A DNA stretch of 64,000 nucleotides from Natrinema caseinilyticum (GTDB taxonomy: Archaea; Halobacteriota; Halobacteria; Halobacteriales; Natrialbaceae): positions 1,237,369-1,301,368 of the forward strand of contig NZ_CP100445.1 in the NCBI RefSeq assembly GCF_024227435.1, in the 5' to 3' direction. The notes under the pieces are model-generated. The model saw only the letters and a list, made by a program, of their open reading frames with translations, was not told where the DNA came from and searched no databases. The first letter of the stretch is position 1. Every line of letters starts with the position of its first letter. Position numbers and translations under genes: made by a program. Below are positions 35,494 through 44,600 of this stretch, one piece after another.

Positions 35494-35563
35494 ACGAGTG
35501 CGTTCTTCCCGGCACGTGCTAAGTGTGGTGTTTCGTTCGATACTGCACCGGGAGAAGTGAGAG

Positions 35564-35569
35564 AAAAAA
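35564..35569 (-). terminator. T-run terminator of the ribonucleotide reductase gene
   Basis: On the minus strand a run of six T lies 27 bases after the nrdJ stop codon, matching the U-tract terminators of archaea. Confidence 0.5.
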
Positions 35570-35595
35570 GAACGCGAGACGGACTCAGTTAGCGC

Positions 35596-38500
35596 TCAAC
35601 ACTCGCTCCAGCCACAGGATTCGCAGGTTTTGCAACCTTCGGAGAAGTACAGCGACATCGAGCCACAGTCAGGACACTCCGGCGACTCGCCGGCGTCGAT
35701 GAGATCCTGCGTCGTGTCGTCGTCAGCGTCGACGGACGCACCGGCTTTGGCCGCGGCCGCCCCGCCGTCAGTCTCGTGGCCGTCGTACTCGGTGATCTCC
35801 GCGTCGGCGGATTCCTCGAGCGTCTGCTGTTTCGGGTACGGTTTGTCGATCTCGTTCTCGAGGTAGCGTCGCATCGCCGTTCCGATGGCGTCGGGGATGG
35901 ATTGGATCTGTTCGCCCTTGTCCCAGGCGACCTTCGGGCTCCGGGTGCCACAAAGTTCGTCGACGATCTCCTCGGGATCGACGCCCGAGCGCAGCGACGT
36001 CGAGATGACCTTCGCGAGCGCCTCGGTAAAGGAGTTGGTGAATCCGCCCGAGTGGCCGATGTTGGCGAACAGTTCGAACGGCTGTTTCGTCTCGGGGTCC
36101 TCGTTGATCGTCACGTAGATCTTCCCGTAGCCGGTGTCGATGCGCTGGCTGACGCCCTGGAGCGCGTCGGGCCGCTCGCGTTTTTCGGTGAAATCGATCC
36201 GGTCGGGTTCGGCGTCGCCGAGCAGCGATCCGACGTCCTCCTCGAGGACGTCCTGGACGTCCTCGCTCTCGAGGAACTGTTCGAGGCCGCCGAAGATCTC
36301 GTCGATCTGTTCGACCAGCGCCTGTGCGGCTTCCGTCTCGTCGGCGAAATCGGCGTTGTCCGCACGGGTCGTCAGCACCTGCTTCGATCGGGTGCCGTCG
36401 CGGTAGTAGGTGACGCCCTTGCCGCCCTGCTCGTAGACCCACTCGAAGACGTCCTTGGCGTCCTCGAGCGTGGAGTCGTTGGGCGCGTTCACGGTCTTCG
36501 AGATGGCCGAGTCGACGCCGTTCTGGCAGGCACACTGCACCGCCGCGTGCTGTTTCGCGGTGAGGTCGCTGGTGATGACGAACAGTTCGCCGATCGCGTT
36601 CGGCACGGTCGAGAGGCCTTCGACGCCGTCGAACTGGTTGGTCGCCATCTGCTCCTGGGCTTCCTCCTTGACGGCGTCGACGTCGATGTCGTTGGCCTCG
36701 AGGGTTCGCAGGAAGTAGTCGTCGAATTCGACCAACATCTCGTCGCCCTGCACGTCGTCGGTGACGTTCTTGTAGTAGGCGACGTTATAGATGGGCTCGC
36801 AGCCGCCGGTCGTGTTGCCGACCATCGAGGTGGTCCCGGTCGGTGCGATGGTCGTGACGTTGTGATTGCGGATCGGGAAGCCGTCGGCCCAGTCGTCCGC
36901 GTCCTCGCCGGTCTGTTTCTCGAACCACTCGCGGTACTCGGTCGGGGTCGCGTACTTCGAGTCGTTCCAGTCGGCAAAGGAGCCGCGTTCGGTGGCGAGT
37001 TCGTGGCTCGCGGCCTTCGCGCCGTGGTTGATGTGGGTCAGCAGCTGACGGGCGACCTCGTTGCCCTCGTCGCTGCCGTATTTGATTCCCAGCTGGACGT
37101 ACAACTGCGCCAGCCCCATGATGCCGAGGCCGATTTTGCGCATGTCCCTGACCTTCTCTTCGATCTCCTCGACCGGGAAGTCCGACATCGTGACGACGTT
37201 CTCGAGGAATCGCGTGCCGTACTCGATGCGCTCGTCGAACTCCTCGAAGTCGATGGCCGCCTCGAGGAACGCCTCGACGGCCGCCTCCTGCGTGTCGTAC
37301 TCGTCCGCGTGTTCGGCGGACCAGACGCGCCAGTCGGGCGCCTCGAGGTCCGCGAGCGTCGAGAGGTTGATGTGCCCGAGGTTACAGGCCTCGTACTCTT
37401 CCAACGGTTGCTCGCCGCAGTTGTGGACGTTTATTGTCTCGTCGCCGGATTCACTGGCGAAGAAATTGTGTGTATCGTCGACCGTCAGGTCGTACACGTC
37501 TTCGCTGCCGTCTGCCTCGACGCTCGCGATGGTGGCCGTAGTCGTCTCATGTACGGTTCCTTGCGGTGTTGCGAGCGGCTTCGAGAGGCTAACGACTTCG
37601 TCCCCGGGCGAAAGATCGACGGCTTCGACCCATTCACCGTTTTCAGCACGTATCTCGTGGTCCGGGGTAACGCGAATGGCGAGGCCGGATTCAGTCGTGA
37701 CGCGCACAACATCGGCGTTTACTTTCGTCTTGAACGCGCGTGCCTCGCGAGTAACAACCGCTCCACCGTCGAGCGTCCGCACGTTCACCGATTCGTTACT
37801 GGCAGCCAGTTCGCCGATCGGCACGGTAGTTTCGTCCGCCAATCGGACCTCCATGCCCGCTGTCAGACATGGATTAGTCGCCAGAATACGGTGGTCGTCG
37901 TGCTCCTCGACGTCGAACGAGTGTTCCTTGTTCACCCGCTCGAGGTAGATCACGCCGGGTTCGCCGTTCTCGTGGGCGCCGGCAACGATGCGCTCCCAGA
38001 CGAGTTCGGCGGGGATCGAGAGCGGTTCGCCGACGTCGACGTGCTCGCCGAGGTCGTAGCGGCTGTACATCTCCTTGGTCTCGGCGGTGGCGATGTGGGG
38101 TTCCTCCGTCCGCGGGTTGGTGAAGGTGTACTCCTCGCCGTTCTGTACGGCCTCCATGAAGCCGTCGGTGACGCCGACGGAGATGTTGAAATTCGAGAGG
38201 TGGCCTTCGACGGCGTTGCGCAGGTGCTTGGGCACGCGGCCGTCCTCGTCGATCAGGTCGCGCGCTTCCTCGAGGGCTTCGCTGAAGGAGGTGTAGGTGT
38301 AGTCGTCGGGGTCGTTGAGTCGGAGACAGTGGGCCAGCGAGACGTCCTTGTTCTTCGCGTGGATGAATTCGATGACGTCGGGGTGGGAGACGCGCATGAT
38401 GCCCATCTGGGCGCCGCGGCGGGTCCCGCCCTGGGCGATGGTTTCACAGAGCTGGTCGTAGGTTCGCATGAAGGTGATCGGCCCCGACGCGATGCCGCCG

Positions 38501-39168
38501 GTGGAGCCGACCGCGTCGCCGTAGGGTCGGAGTTGCCAGAAGCCGTAGCCGACGCCGCCGCCGGACTGGAAGACCTCCGCTGCCTTCTTCGCGGTCTCGT
38601 GGATGTCCGAGAGGTCGTCGTCGGGGGACATGACGAAACAGGCGGACAGTTGCTGGAGTTCGTCGCCGGCGTTCATCAGTGTCGGCGAGTTGGGCATAAA
38701 CGAGAGCGATTCCATGCCCTCGGTGAAGGTTTCGGCGACGTCCTCGACGTGAGTCCGGACCGCGTCGGGGAGTTCGGGAACGATCGTCTCGTAGGAGAAC
38801 TTGTTGACGTTCCGCTCGGTCAGCGTCGTTTCGGCCTCGTCTTCGACCGTGGTTCCCGCACCGAAGACCTCCGCGGCGAGTTCGTCTCGGCGCGGATGGT
38901 CGGGCTTCAACTGGTCGGGCGTGACGGTGATCTCGAGGTCCAGGTTTTCGGCCTCGTAAACCGCCTCCGCGAGGGCGATGTTCTTGCCGACGCGATCGAA
39001 GAGATCCTCCTGCGTCTCGACGAGTTCACCGTCGGCGTTCCGGCGCAGATATCGTGCCGGGAGAATGTTCTGATAGGCGTTGTCGGTCATTCGCTCCTCG
39101 AGCGTCTCGCCCTCGGTGCGCTTGATCGGGAGCGTGAGATCTTCCGCGGAGAGTTCGGCATCGCTCAT
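35596..39168 (-). CDS. nrdJ: Adenosylcobalamin-dependent ribonucleotide reductase with intein
   Basis: This encodes a 1190-residue precursor of class II ribonucleotide reductase, which makes deoxyribonucleotides using coenzyme B12. Visible host motifs are [10 protein letters not shown] with the redox cysteine (177), [10 protein letters not shown], the radical-site loop [20 protein letters not shown], and [18 protein letters not shown]. The C-terminal tail carries [20 protein letters not shown], a zinc or thiol-exchange motif. An intein (434-583) splits the radical loop; the spliced enzyme would have 1040 residues. There is an acidic, low-complexity patch near 1120-1165. It is probably the main or only aerobic and anaerobic enzyme, but this cannot be told from the window. 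Confidence 0.94.
   Translation of the reverse strand: [1190 protein letters not shown]
37420..37869 (-). other. 150-residue mini-intein in nrdJ
   Basis: The intein runs from Cys434 to Asn583 of the precursor. Splicing blocks are intact: block A [12 protein letters not shown], block B with TPDH, block F [17 protein letters not shown] and block G INVHN followed by Cys. No homing endonuclease domain fits in 150 residues. The insertion lies between NP and CGEQP, so the +1 extein residue is Cys584, the thiyl-radical cysteine of class II reductases. Its DNA is noticeably less GC-rich than the flanks. Confidence 0.92.
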
Positions 39169-39602
39169 GCGCGAGCCACCTCGTCGTTACCACGCTGCAG
39201 CACGTCGATTCTCTTGTATGTCCGGATCCGTTCTCTCATCATTCGTGACGAAGGTTCGGTATTCATGCATCCATCATAAAACGTGGTGTTGTTCTCCCAC
39301 GCTGCTTGTAGTAACACAAATTAATTTGTTTAGATGTCTCTGGAACTTGTCGTTTCTGTGTTCTCGGGGCCGCCGAGACTGCCGCCTGTGCTGTTATGCG
39401 TCCTTAGGCCGCCGACTCCCTTAACGATTTTCAGACCGGACTGAAAGTGACTGTTTCCGACGCCATCTCGTCGCTGTGGAGCGTTTTTCACTTTTACAGG
39501 GACGGTCGGTCGAACGAACAGTGTCTCGAGTGAGTCAGTCGTCGCCGCGTGGAAGTCAGAATTCCCGGAAAGATTACGTTCTTGGAGTGCGGGTTCTGGT
39601 GT
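39169..39602. other. Divergent gap between nrdJ and a small membrane gene
   Basis: No gene is supported. The stretch 39270-39360 is AT-rich (AACACAAATTAATTTGTTTAG; TTAATT is palindromic) and could hold promoter elements for either side. Confidence 0.5.
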
Positions 39603-39794
39603 ATGATCGATGCACTGACATCCGCACCTCCGGTCCTGCTGGTGTTGGCCGCGCTCGCCGCCTTCGCCGTCGCCGTCGTCGCGATCAAAATCGCTATCAA
39701 ACTGGCCGTCCGAATCGGCATCGTCGCCGCCGTCGTCCTCGCAGGACTCTACGCCGCCGGCTTCACGGATCTGTCGTTTCTTCCCTTCTTCTAG
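39603..39794 (+). CDS. Small membrane protein
   Basis: This encodes 63 residues from MIDALTSAPPVLLVLAALAA, with two close hydrophobic segments separated by IKIAIKLAVRIG and ending GFTDLSFLPFF. It resembles short haloarchaeal membrane proteins of unknown function. ATG 39603 is preferred because upstream codons are not hydrophobic and GGTGT precedes it. It lies convergent with the trp operon end. Confidence 0.65.
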   Translation: MIDALTSAPPVLLVLAALAAFAVAVVAIKIAIKLAVRIGIVAAVVLAGLYAAGFTDLSFLPFF

Positions 39795-39880
39795 GGACCC
39801 GGTGTCGACCAGTCGTCGCTGCGGCGAGCGACGTCGTGGCACGGTACGAAAGCACTGCTCGGTGCGTGGCGATTCGGCCG

Positions 39881-40711
39881 TCAGACCGATTCGAGGAAGT
39901 TCTCGATCACGTCGTGTCCCGCGGCCGTGAGCACGCTTTCGGGGTGAAACTGCACGCACTCGAGCGGGTAGTCGCGGTGTCGCACGCCCATAACCAGCGT
40001 GTCGTCGCCGTGTTCCGCCGTCGCCGAGACCTCGAGGCACTCCGGCACCTCGGTCGCGACGAGCGAGTGATACCGACCGGCCCGGAATCCCTGCTCGAGG
40101 CCGTCGAACACGCCCTCGCCGTCGTGATCGACCGCCGAGGCCTTGCCGTGGATCGGCTCGGGAGCCCGGCCGACGGTGCCGCCGTACTCGTAGACGGCGG
40201 CTTCGAGGCCGAGACAGACGCCGAGCGTCGGCGTCTCGGGAGTGACGTCCCGGAGCACGTCCATCGAGAGACCGACGTCGCGGTCGTTCTTCGGGTGGCC
40301 CGGTCCGGGGCTGATAACGATCGCGTCGGGATCGACGGCGTGGACGTCCGCGAGCGAGGCGGTGTTCTTCAGGACCTCGGTTTCGGTGCCGGCCTGCTGA
40401 CTGACGTACTCGACGAGATTGTACGTAAAGGAGTCGTAATTGTCGACGAACAGGACGGAAAGCGAGTCCGCGCCGTCGTCGCCTCGCGCGTCGCGGTCTG
40501 CCTCGAGACTCGTGGTCGAACCCTCTTCCGCCTCGAGACTCGTGGTCGAACCCTCTTCCGCCTCGAGACTCGTGGTCGAACCCTCTTCCGCCTCGAGACT
40601 CGTGGTCGAACCCTCTTCCGCCTCGAGACTCGTGGTCGAACCCTCTTCCGCCTCGAGACTCGTGGTCGAACCCTCTTCCGCCTCGAGACTCGTGGTCGGA
40701 CGTTCCGTCAT
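39881..40711 (-). CDS. trpG: Anthranilate synthase glutamine amidotransferase subunit with repeat extension
   Basis: This 276-residue protein is TrpG, which supplies ammonia from glutamine for anthranilate synthesis. The class I amidotransferase domain starts near residue 82 (SVLFVDNYDSFTYNLVEYV) with IVISPGPGHPKND, the nucleophile in GVCLGLEAAVYEYGG and HPE in VQFHPESV. Before it lie six perfect ten-residue repeats TTSLEAEEGS and a partial seventh. The ATGA overlap with trpE fixes the start at 40711. The oxyanion region reads CLGLE where most homologues have CLGHQ. It is the last gene of trpDFEG. Confidence 0.92.
   Translation of the reverse strand: MTERPTTSLEAEEGSTTSLEAEEGSTTSLEAEEGSTTSLEAEEGSTTSLEAEEGSTTSLEAEEGSTTSLEADRDARGDDGADSLSVLFVDNYDSFTYNLVEYVSQQAGTETEVLKNTASLADVHAVDPDAIVISPGPGHPKNDRDVGLSMDVLRDVTPETPTLGVCLGLEAAVYEYGGTVGRAPEPIHGKASAVDHDGEGVFDGLEQGFRAGRYHSLVATEVPECLEVSATAEHGDDTLVMGVRHRDYPLECVQFHPESVLTAAGHDVIENFLESV
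40501..40698 (-). repeat. Tandem 30-bp repeats in trpG
   Basis: Six identical 30-base units occupy 40501-40680, and an 18-base partial unit follows to 40698. Each unit encodes TTSLEAEEGS. The units show no substitutions, even at synonymous positions, so the array is recent or is homogenised. Confidence 0.95.
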
Positions 40712-42432
40712 CGACTCACCTCCGGTGTCGCTTCGGGAGTCCCGGTCCGGGAAGACTCCTCGATCGGGAGTTCGATCTCCTCGAGCGCCGCCAGCACGCC
40801 GCCCATCTTCTTTTCGGTCTCCTCGTACTCGGCGGTCGGATCGCTGTCGGCGACCAGCCCCGCACCGGCCTGAACCGTGATCCGATCTCGCTCTCCGTCG
40901 GCTCGCGGCTCGCCCGATCGTCCGTTCGCGGCGCGTGGCGCCGCGCCCGTTTCGACGGTCGCCGTTCGAATCACGATCGCGAAGTCCGCGTCGCCGGTCC
41001 AGGAGTAGTAGCCGACGCCGCCGCCGTAGAGACCGCGCGGTTCCGTCTCGAGATCGTCGATGATCTCCATCGCCCGAATCTTCGGCGCACCCGAGAGCGT
41101 GCCGGCGGGGAACGCAGCACGCGTCGCGTCGAAGGCGTCGGCGTCGGACGAAAGCGTTCCAGTGACGGTCGATTCGATGTGCTGGACGTGACTGTACTTC
41201 AGGACGTTCATGAACTCGTCGACGCGAACCGATCCCGGTTCGGAAACCCGCCGAACGTCGTTGCGCGCGAGGTCGACGAGCATCGTGTGTTCGGCGCGTT
41301 CCTTGCCGTCGGCCAACATCTCGCCGGCGAGGCGGCGGTCCTCGACGGGACTCGAGCCCCGGTCGCAAGTGCCGGCGATCGGATTCGACATCACCTCGCG
41401 TCCGCGCACGGAAATCAGCGTCTCCGGGCTGGCCCCGACGACGGTCAGGTCGTCGTGGTCGAGCAGATACATGTACGGGGACGGGTTCACGTCTCGCATC
41501 GCCTCGTAGAAGCCGATCGGATCGACGTCGCCGTACAGTTCGCGCGTTCGGGAGATGACCCCCTGATAGATGTCTCCGTCGAGGACGTGCTCTTTGGCCC
41601 GCCTGACGCTCTCTTCGTACTCCGCTTTCGGGTCCGCGACCTCGTCTTCGCGGACGAACCCGCCGGTCTCGAGGTCGGTCGCGTCTCGGAGCGTCGCCGC
41701 GACCGCGTCGGCCTCGTCGGCGAGCGCCTCGTACACCGCGTCGGGGTCGTCGTCCGCGTCGAGAATCGGCGTGAAGATCAGCGAGATCGTCCCGTCGCGC
41801 TCGTCGAACGCGAGCGTCTTCGTCGTCAGGAGAAACTGCGCGTCAGGGAACCGCGAGTCGGGCCGTTCGAGCCCGACCTCCTCGAGCCAGAGGTCGTAGA
41901 CGGCGTCGTACGAAAGAAAGCCGACCAGCCCGCCTTCTAAGTGCTGACGGTCGTGGTCGGGCATATTCTCGAGGCGCACGTCCGGCATCGCCGCCCGGAG
42001 CGCGTCGACGGTGTCGCCGTCCGCCTCCGTCCGGACGCCCTCCAGCGAGACGTCGTCGCTGAGCGCGTCGACGGTGGCCGCTCCGGATTCGACCGTCACG
42101 ACGGCGGCCGGATCGTAGCCGACGTAGGAGTATCGCGCGTGGCGTTCCGCGTCCGCGGCGCTCGGCCGGAACGCCCCGTCCGGATCGCTCGAAGCGGTCT
42201 TCTCCGCGCTCTCGAGCAGGAAGGCGTAGGGCGATCGCTCGCGGTCGCTCGCGTCGGTCCGTCCGGTGAGCGCGGCGTAGGCGGCAAGCGGCGTCGTGTC
42301 GACCGCGAGCGTCGCGACGGTGCGGACGACGACCGGCCGATCCGACCGGTCAGCGCCGGTTCCCGCGTGGTCGCGAAACGTCTCTCGATCGATGTCGAAC
42401 GCCGGCGATCTGGGTGCGTCGGATTCGGTCAT
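40708..42432 (-). CDS. trpE: Anthranilate synthase component I
   Basis: This 574-residue enzyme converts chorismate to anthranilate with TrpG. Visible motifs are LEGGLVGFLSYDAVYDLW, LDGDIYQGVISRTRELYGD, SPSTPET-like VGASPETLISVRG, ISNP-like MSNPIAGTCDRG, the metal-binding HTMLVDLARNDV and SGAPKIRAMEIIDDLE. The N-terminal region is longer and more acidic than in bacteria. It starts 11 bases after the trpF stop and overlaps trpG by 4 bases. The feedback motif region (LLES at LLESAEKTAS) is present, so tryptophan inhibition is likely. Confidence 0.94.
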   Translation of the reverse strand: MTESDAPRSPAFDIDRETFRDHAGTGADRSDRPVVVRTVATLAVDTTPLAAYAALTGRTDASDRERSPYAFLLESAEKTASSDPDGAFRPSAADAERHARYSYVGYDPAAVVTVESGAATVDALSDDVSLEGVRTEADGDTVDALRAAMPDVRLENMPDHDRQHLEGGLVGFLSYDAVYDLWLEEVGLERPDSRFPDAQFLLTTKTLAFDERDGTISLIFTPILDADDDPDAVYEALADEADAVAATLRDATDLETGGFVREDEVADPKAEYEESVRRAKEHVLDGDIYQGVISRTRELYGDVDPIGFYEAMRDVNPSPYMYLLDHDDLTVVGASPETLISVRGREVMSNPIAGTCDRGSSPVEDRRLAGEMLADGKERAEHTMLVDLARNDVRRVSEPGSVRVDEFMNVLKYSHVQHIESTVTGTLSSDADAFDATRAAFPAGTLSGAPKIRAMEIIDDLETEPRGLYGGGVGYYSWTGDADFAIVIRTATVETGAAPRAANGRSGEPRADGERDRITVQAGAGLVADSDPTAEYEETEKKMGGVLAALEEIELPIEESSRTGTPEATPEVSR

Positions 42433-42443
42433 GGGTGTCACGA

Positions 42444-43094
42444 TCAGGTCCCCGCCGGCCGGCGGGCCTCTTTCGCTCGGTCGACGAACGTTCGAACGGC
42501 CTCGGCGTCTTTGATGCCGCCGCGGTCTTCGACCCCGCTCGCCACGTCGACGGCGAACGGCTCGACGGTCCTGACGGCATCGCCGACGTTTTCCGGGGTG
42601 AGTCCGCCCGCGAGGATCAACGGCGACTCGAGGTCAGCGGCGGCCATGCGGGTCCGGTCCCAGTCGTGGGTCCGTCCGGTTCCGCCGCCTCCGTCTTCGC
42701 CCGCCGTGTCGACGATGAGCCCGTCGACGACGTCGTCGTACGTTTCGGCGGTCGCCGCGTCGTCGGCATCGACCGCGAGCAGGACTTCGACGTCCAGTTT
42801 CGCGCGCAGGTACGCGAGGTCGCCGGGCTGGATACCGCCGTGGATCTGGATCGCGTCGGGCTCGATTTCGTCGACCAGTTCGATCGCGTCCTCGGGACTG
42901 GCCGGCATCGTCACGAGCACGCTCGTCACGAACGGCGGCGCGGCCGACGCGAGTGCCACGGCCCGATCGACCGATACCTCCCGCGGCGTGTCGACCGGCA
43001 CGTCACAGATGATCCCGACCGCGTCGGCCCCCGCGTCGACCGCCGCCTCGAGGTCGGCGATCTCGGTCAATCCGCAGATCTTCACGCGGGTCAT
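42444..43094 (-). CDS. trpF: Phosphoribosylanthranilate isomerase
   Basis: This 216-residue TIM-barrel enzyme has KICGLTEIADLEAAVDAGAD with the catalytic cysteine, AIQIHGG in the middle and the phosphate-binding ILAGGLTPENVGDAV followed by AVDVASGVEDRGGIKD. It carries out the third step of tryptophan synthesis. It overlaps trpD by 4 bases (ATGA). The loop containing GEDGGGGTGRTHDWD, the family's DSxxGGTG region, retains the catalytic aspartate (VDTAG). Confidence 0.94.
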   Translation of the reverse strand: MTRVKICGLTEIADLEAAVDAGADAVGIICDVPVDTPREVSVDRAVALASAAPPFVTSVLVTMPASPEDAIELVDEIEPDAIQIHGGIQPGDLAYLRAKLDVEVLLAVDADDAATAETYDDVVDGLIVDTAGEDGGGGTGRTHDWDRTRMAAADLESPLILAGGLTPENVGDAVRTVEPFAVDVASGVEDRGGIKDAEAVRTFVDRAKEARRPAGT

Positions 43095-44113
43095 CGTCCC
43101 GTCCCGGCCGGCGTCGCCGTCGCATCGCAGAGTCGCTCGAGTTTCCGCGTCGCTGCTCCCGAGTCGATGGCCTCGCGAGCCGCGTCGGCTCCCGCCTCGA
43201 GCGAGTCCGCCTCGCCGGAGACGTAGATCGCGGCGCCGGCGTTCGCGAGGATGACGTCCCGTTTCGCACCGGTCACGTCGCCGTCGACGATCCCGCGCAT
43301 GTCGGCCGCGTTCTCTTCGGGGGACCCCCCGGAAATGGCGCCGATGTCGTACTCGTCGAGGTCGAGATCGGCCGGTTCGAGCGCGTACTCCTCGACGGAG
43401 TCGCCGGCGACCTCGGCCGCGACCGTCTCCCCGTGGATGGCGATCTCGTCGGTCCCGGAACCGTGAACGACCAGCGCGCGGTCGACGTCCATCCGGGCCA
43501 GCGCGTCCGCGAGCACCGGGACGAGATCGGACTCGTAGACGCCGACGACCTGTGCGTCCGCCCCCGCGGGGTTCGTCAGCGGTCCGAGAACGTTGAAGAT
43601 GGTCCGCATACCGAGTTCCTTCCGCGGCCCGATGACGGCCTTCATCGCCGGGTGAAACACGGGCGCGAGCATGAAGCCGATGCCGTCGGTCTCGATCGCG
43701 TCCTCGACGGCCGGCGGTTCCGCTTCGACGTTCACGCCGACTTCCTCGAGGACGTCCGCACTGCCCGACGAGGACGAAACCGAGTAGTTGCCGTGCTTTG
43801 CGATCGGCACTCCCGCGCCGGCGGCGACGATCGCACTCGTCGTCGAGACGTTGATCGTGTCGTAGTCGTCGCCGCCGGTCCCGCACGTGTCGACCAACGG
43901 CTCTCGGTCCGGCGAGATCGTCCGCGCCGCCGCTCGCATTCCCTCGGCGAAGCCGGCGATTTCCGCTTCCGTCTCTCCTTTCGCGCGCAGCGCCGTCAGT
44001 AAGGCGCCGATCTGTGCCTCCGTCGCACCCTCGAAGACGGCCGTCGAGGCCGCTCGAGCGTCCGCTTGCGTGAGATCCGTCCCCTCCGTAACGCGTTCGA
44101 CGTACTCCTTCAT
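43091..44113 (-). CDS. trpD: Anthranilate phosphoribosyltransferase
   Basis: This 340-residue enzyme attaches phosphoribose to anthranilate. Motifs: VDTCGTGGDDYDTINVSTTS, KHGNYSVSSSSGSADVLE, and RTIFNVLGPLTNPAGADAQV. It is the first gene of the trpDFEG operon, as known in Haloferax volcanii. I choose ATG 44113 (MKEYVERVTEG) because an upstream start at 44152 lies within the promoter. An inverted repeat flanks the probable TATA box (44125-44162). Confidence 0.94.
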   Translation of the reverse strand: MKEYVERVTEGTDLTQADARAASTAVFEGATEAQIGALLTALRAKGETEAEIAGFAEGMRAAARTISPDREPLVDTCGTGGDDYDTINVSTTSAIVAAGAGVPIAKHGNYSVSSSSGSADVLEEVGVNVEAEPPAVEDAIETDGIGFMLAPVFHPAMKAVIGPRKELGMRTIFNVLGPLTNPAGADAQVVGVYESDLVPVLADALARMDVDRALVVHGSGTDEIAIHGETVAAEVAGDSVEEYALEPADLDLDEYDIGAISGGSPEENAADMRGIVDGDVTGAKRDVILANAGAAIYVSGEADSLEAGADAAREAIDSGAATRKLERLCDATATPAGTGR

Positions 44114-44124
44114 TGTGAACACCA

Positions 44125-44162
44125 ATGTACGTAGTTGTCTTACAATGCCCAAATCCGTACAT
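44125..44162 (-). promoter_or_regulatory. Candidate trp operator
   Basis: ATGTACG (44125-44131) and CGTACAT (44156-44162) form a perfect 7-bp inverted repeat with a 24-base spacer. The likely TATA box CATTGTAAG (minus strand, 44139-44147) lies inside the spacer, about 28 bases before the trpD ATG. A dimeric repressor bound here could block TBP. Confidence 0.45.
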
Positions 44163-44303
44163 CAACTTAAGCGTATCGACCGGGCGCGTGGGGCGGACTC
44201 GCGTACGGCGGTCGATTCGAAACCTTCAATTGTGGTGGCGGGCAAGCAGAGAGTGCAGACAGCGTGGCGCCGGAAGCCAGGCTGCGTGAACGCAAAACCG
44301 GTC

Positions 44304-44378
44304 GGGTTGGTGGTCTAGTCTGGTTATGACACCTCCTTGACATGGAGGAGGCCGGCAGTTCAAATCTGCCCCAACCCA
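44304..44378 (+). tRNA. tRNA-Val (anticodon GAC)
   Basis: The 75-base tRNA has acceptor arms GGGTTGG/CCAACCC, discriminator A, anticodon stem CCTCC/GGAGG with loop TTGACAT (anticodon GAC) and T arm GGCAG-TTCAAAT-CTGCC. CCA is not encoded. T5 follows directly. Confidence 0.95.
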
Positions 44379-44488
44379 TTTTTGACGACACAACGACGAC
44401 GAGCGGAGCGAGGAGTCCGTGTCGTCGAAGATGGTCGGCAGTTTGAACCGGACGAGTCGCGCGCAGCGAAGCGAGCACGTCTCGGCGT

Positions 44489-44510
44489 GGTTCAAATCTG
44501 CCCTAACCCA
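44489..44510 (+). repeat. tRNA-Val 3'-end duplication 1
   Basis: The 22 bases GGTTCAAATCTGCCCTAACC plus CA match the tRNA end (44357-44378) at 20 of 22 positions. This is the usual footprint of an integrase att site. Confidence 0.75.
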
Positions 44511-44600
44511 CTAATTTTGCCGCGAGCAAGTCCGTGAGCGGCATATTCGTGACGGTAGGATAGATTTGAATCAGGGAGTGAAGCGAAGCGGAACGACCGT

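Noticed and set aside
35776-39279. A 1167-codon frame opposite nrdJ
   Set aside because: It is the antisense of a strongly coding gene with all family motifs on the minus strand, has no motifs of its own and spans the intein without change.
40440-40880. CRISPR-like array at the 30-bp repeats
   Set aside because: The units are directly adjacent, without spacers, and encode TTSLEAEEGS in frame in trpG, so they are a coding tandem repeat.
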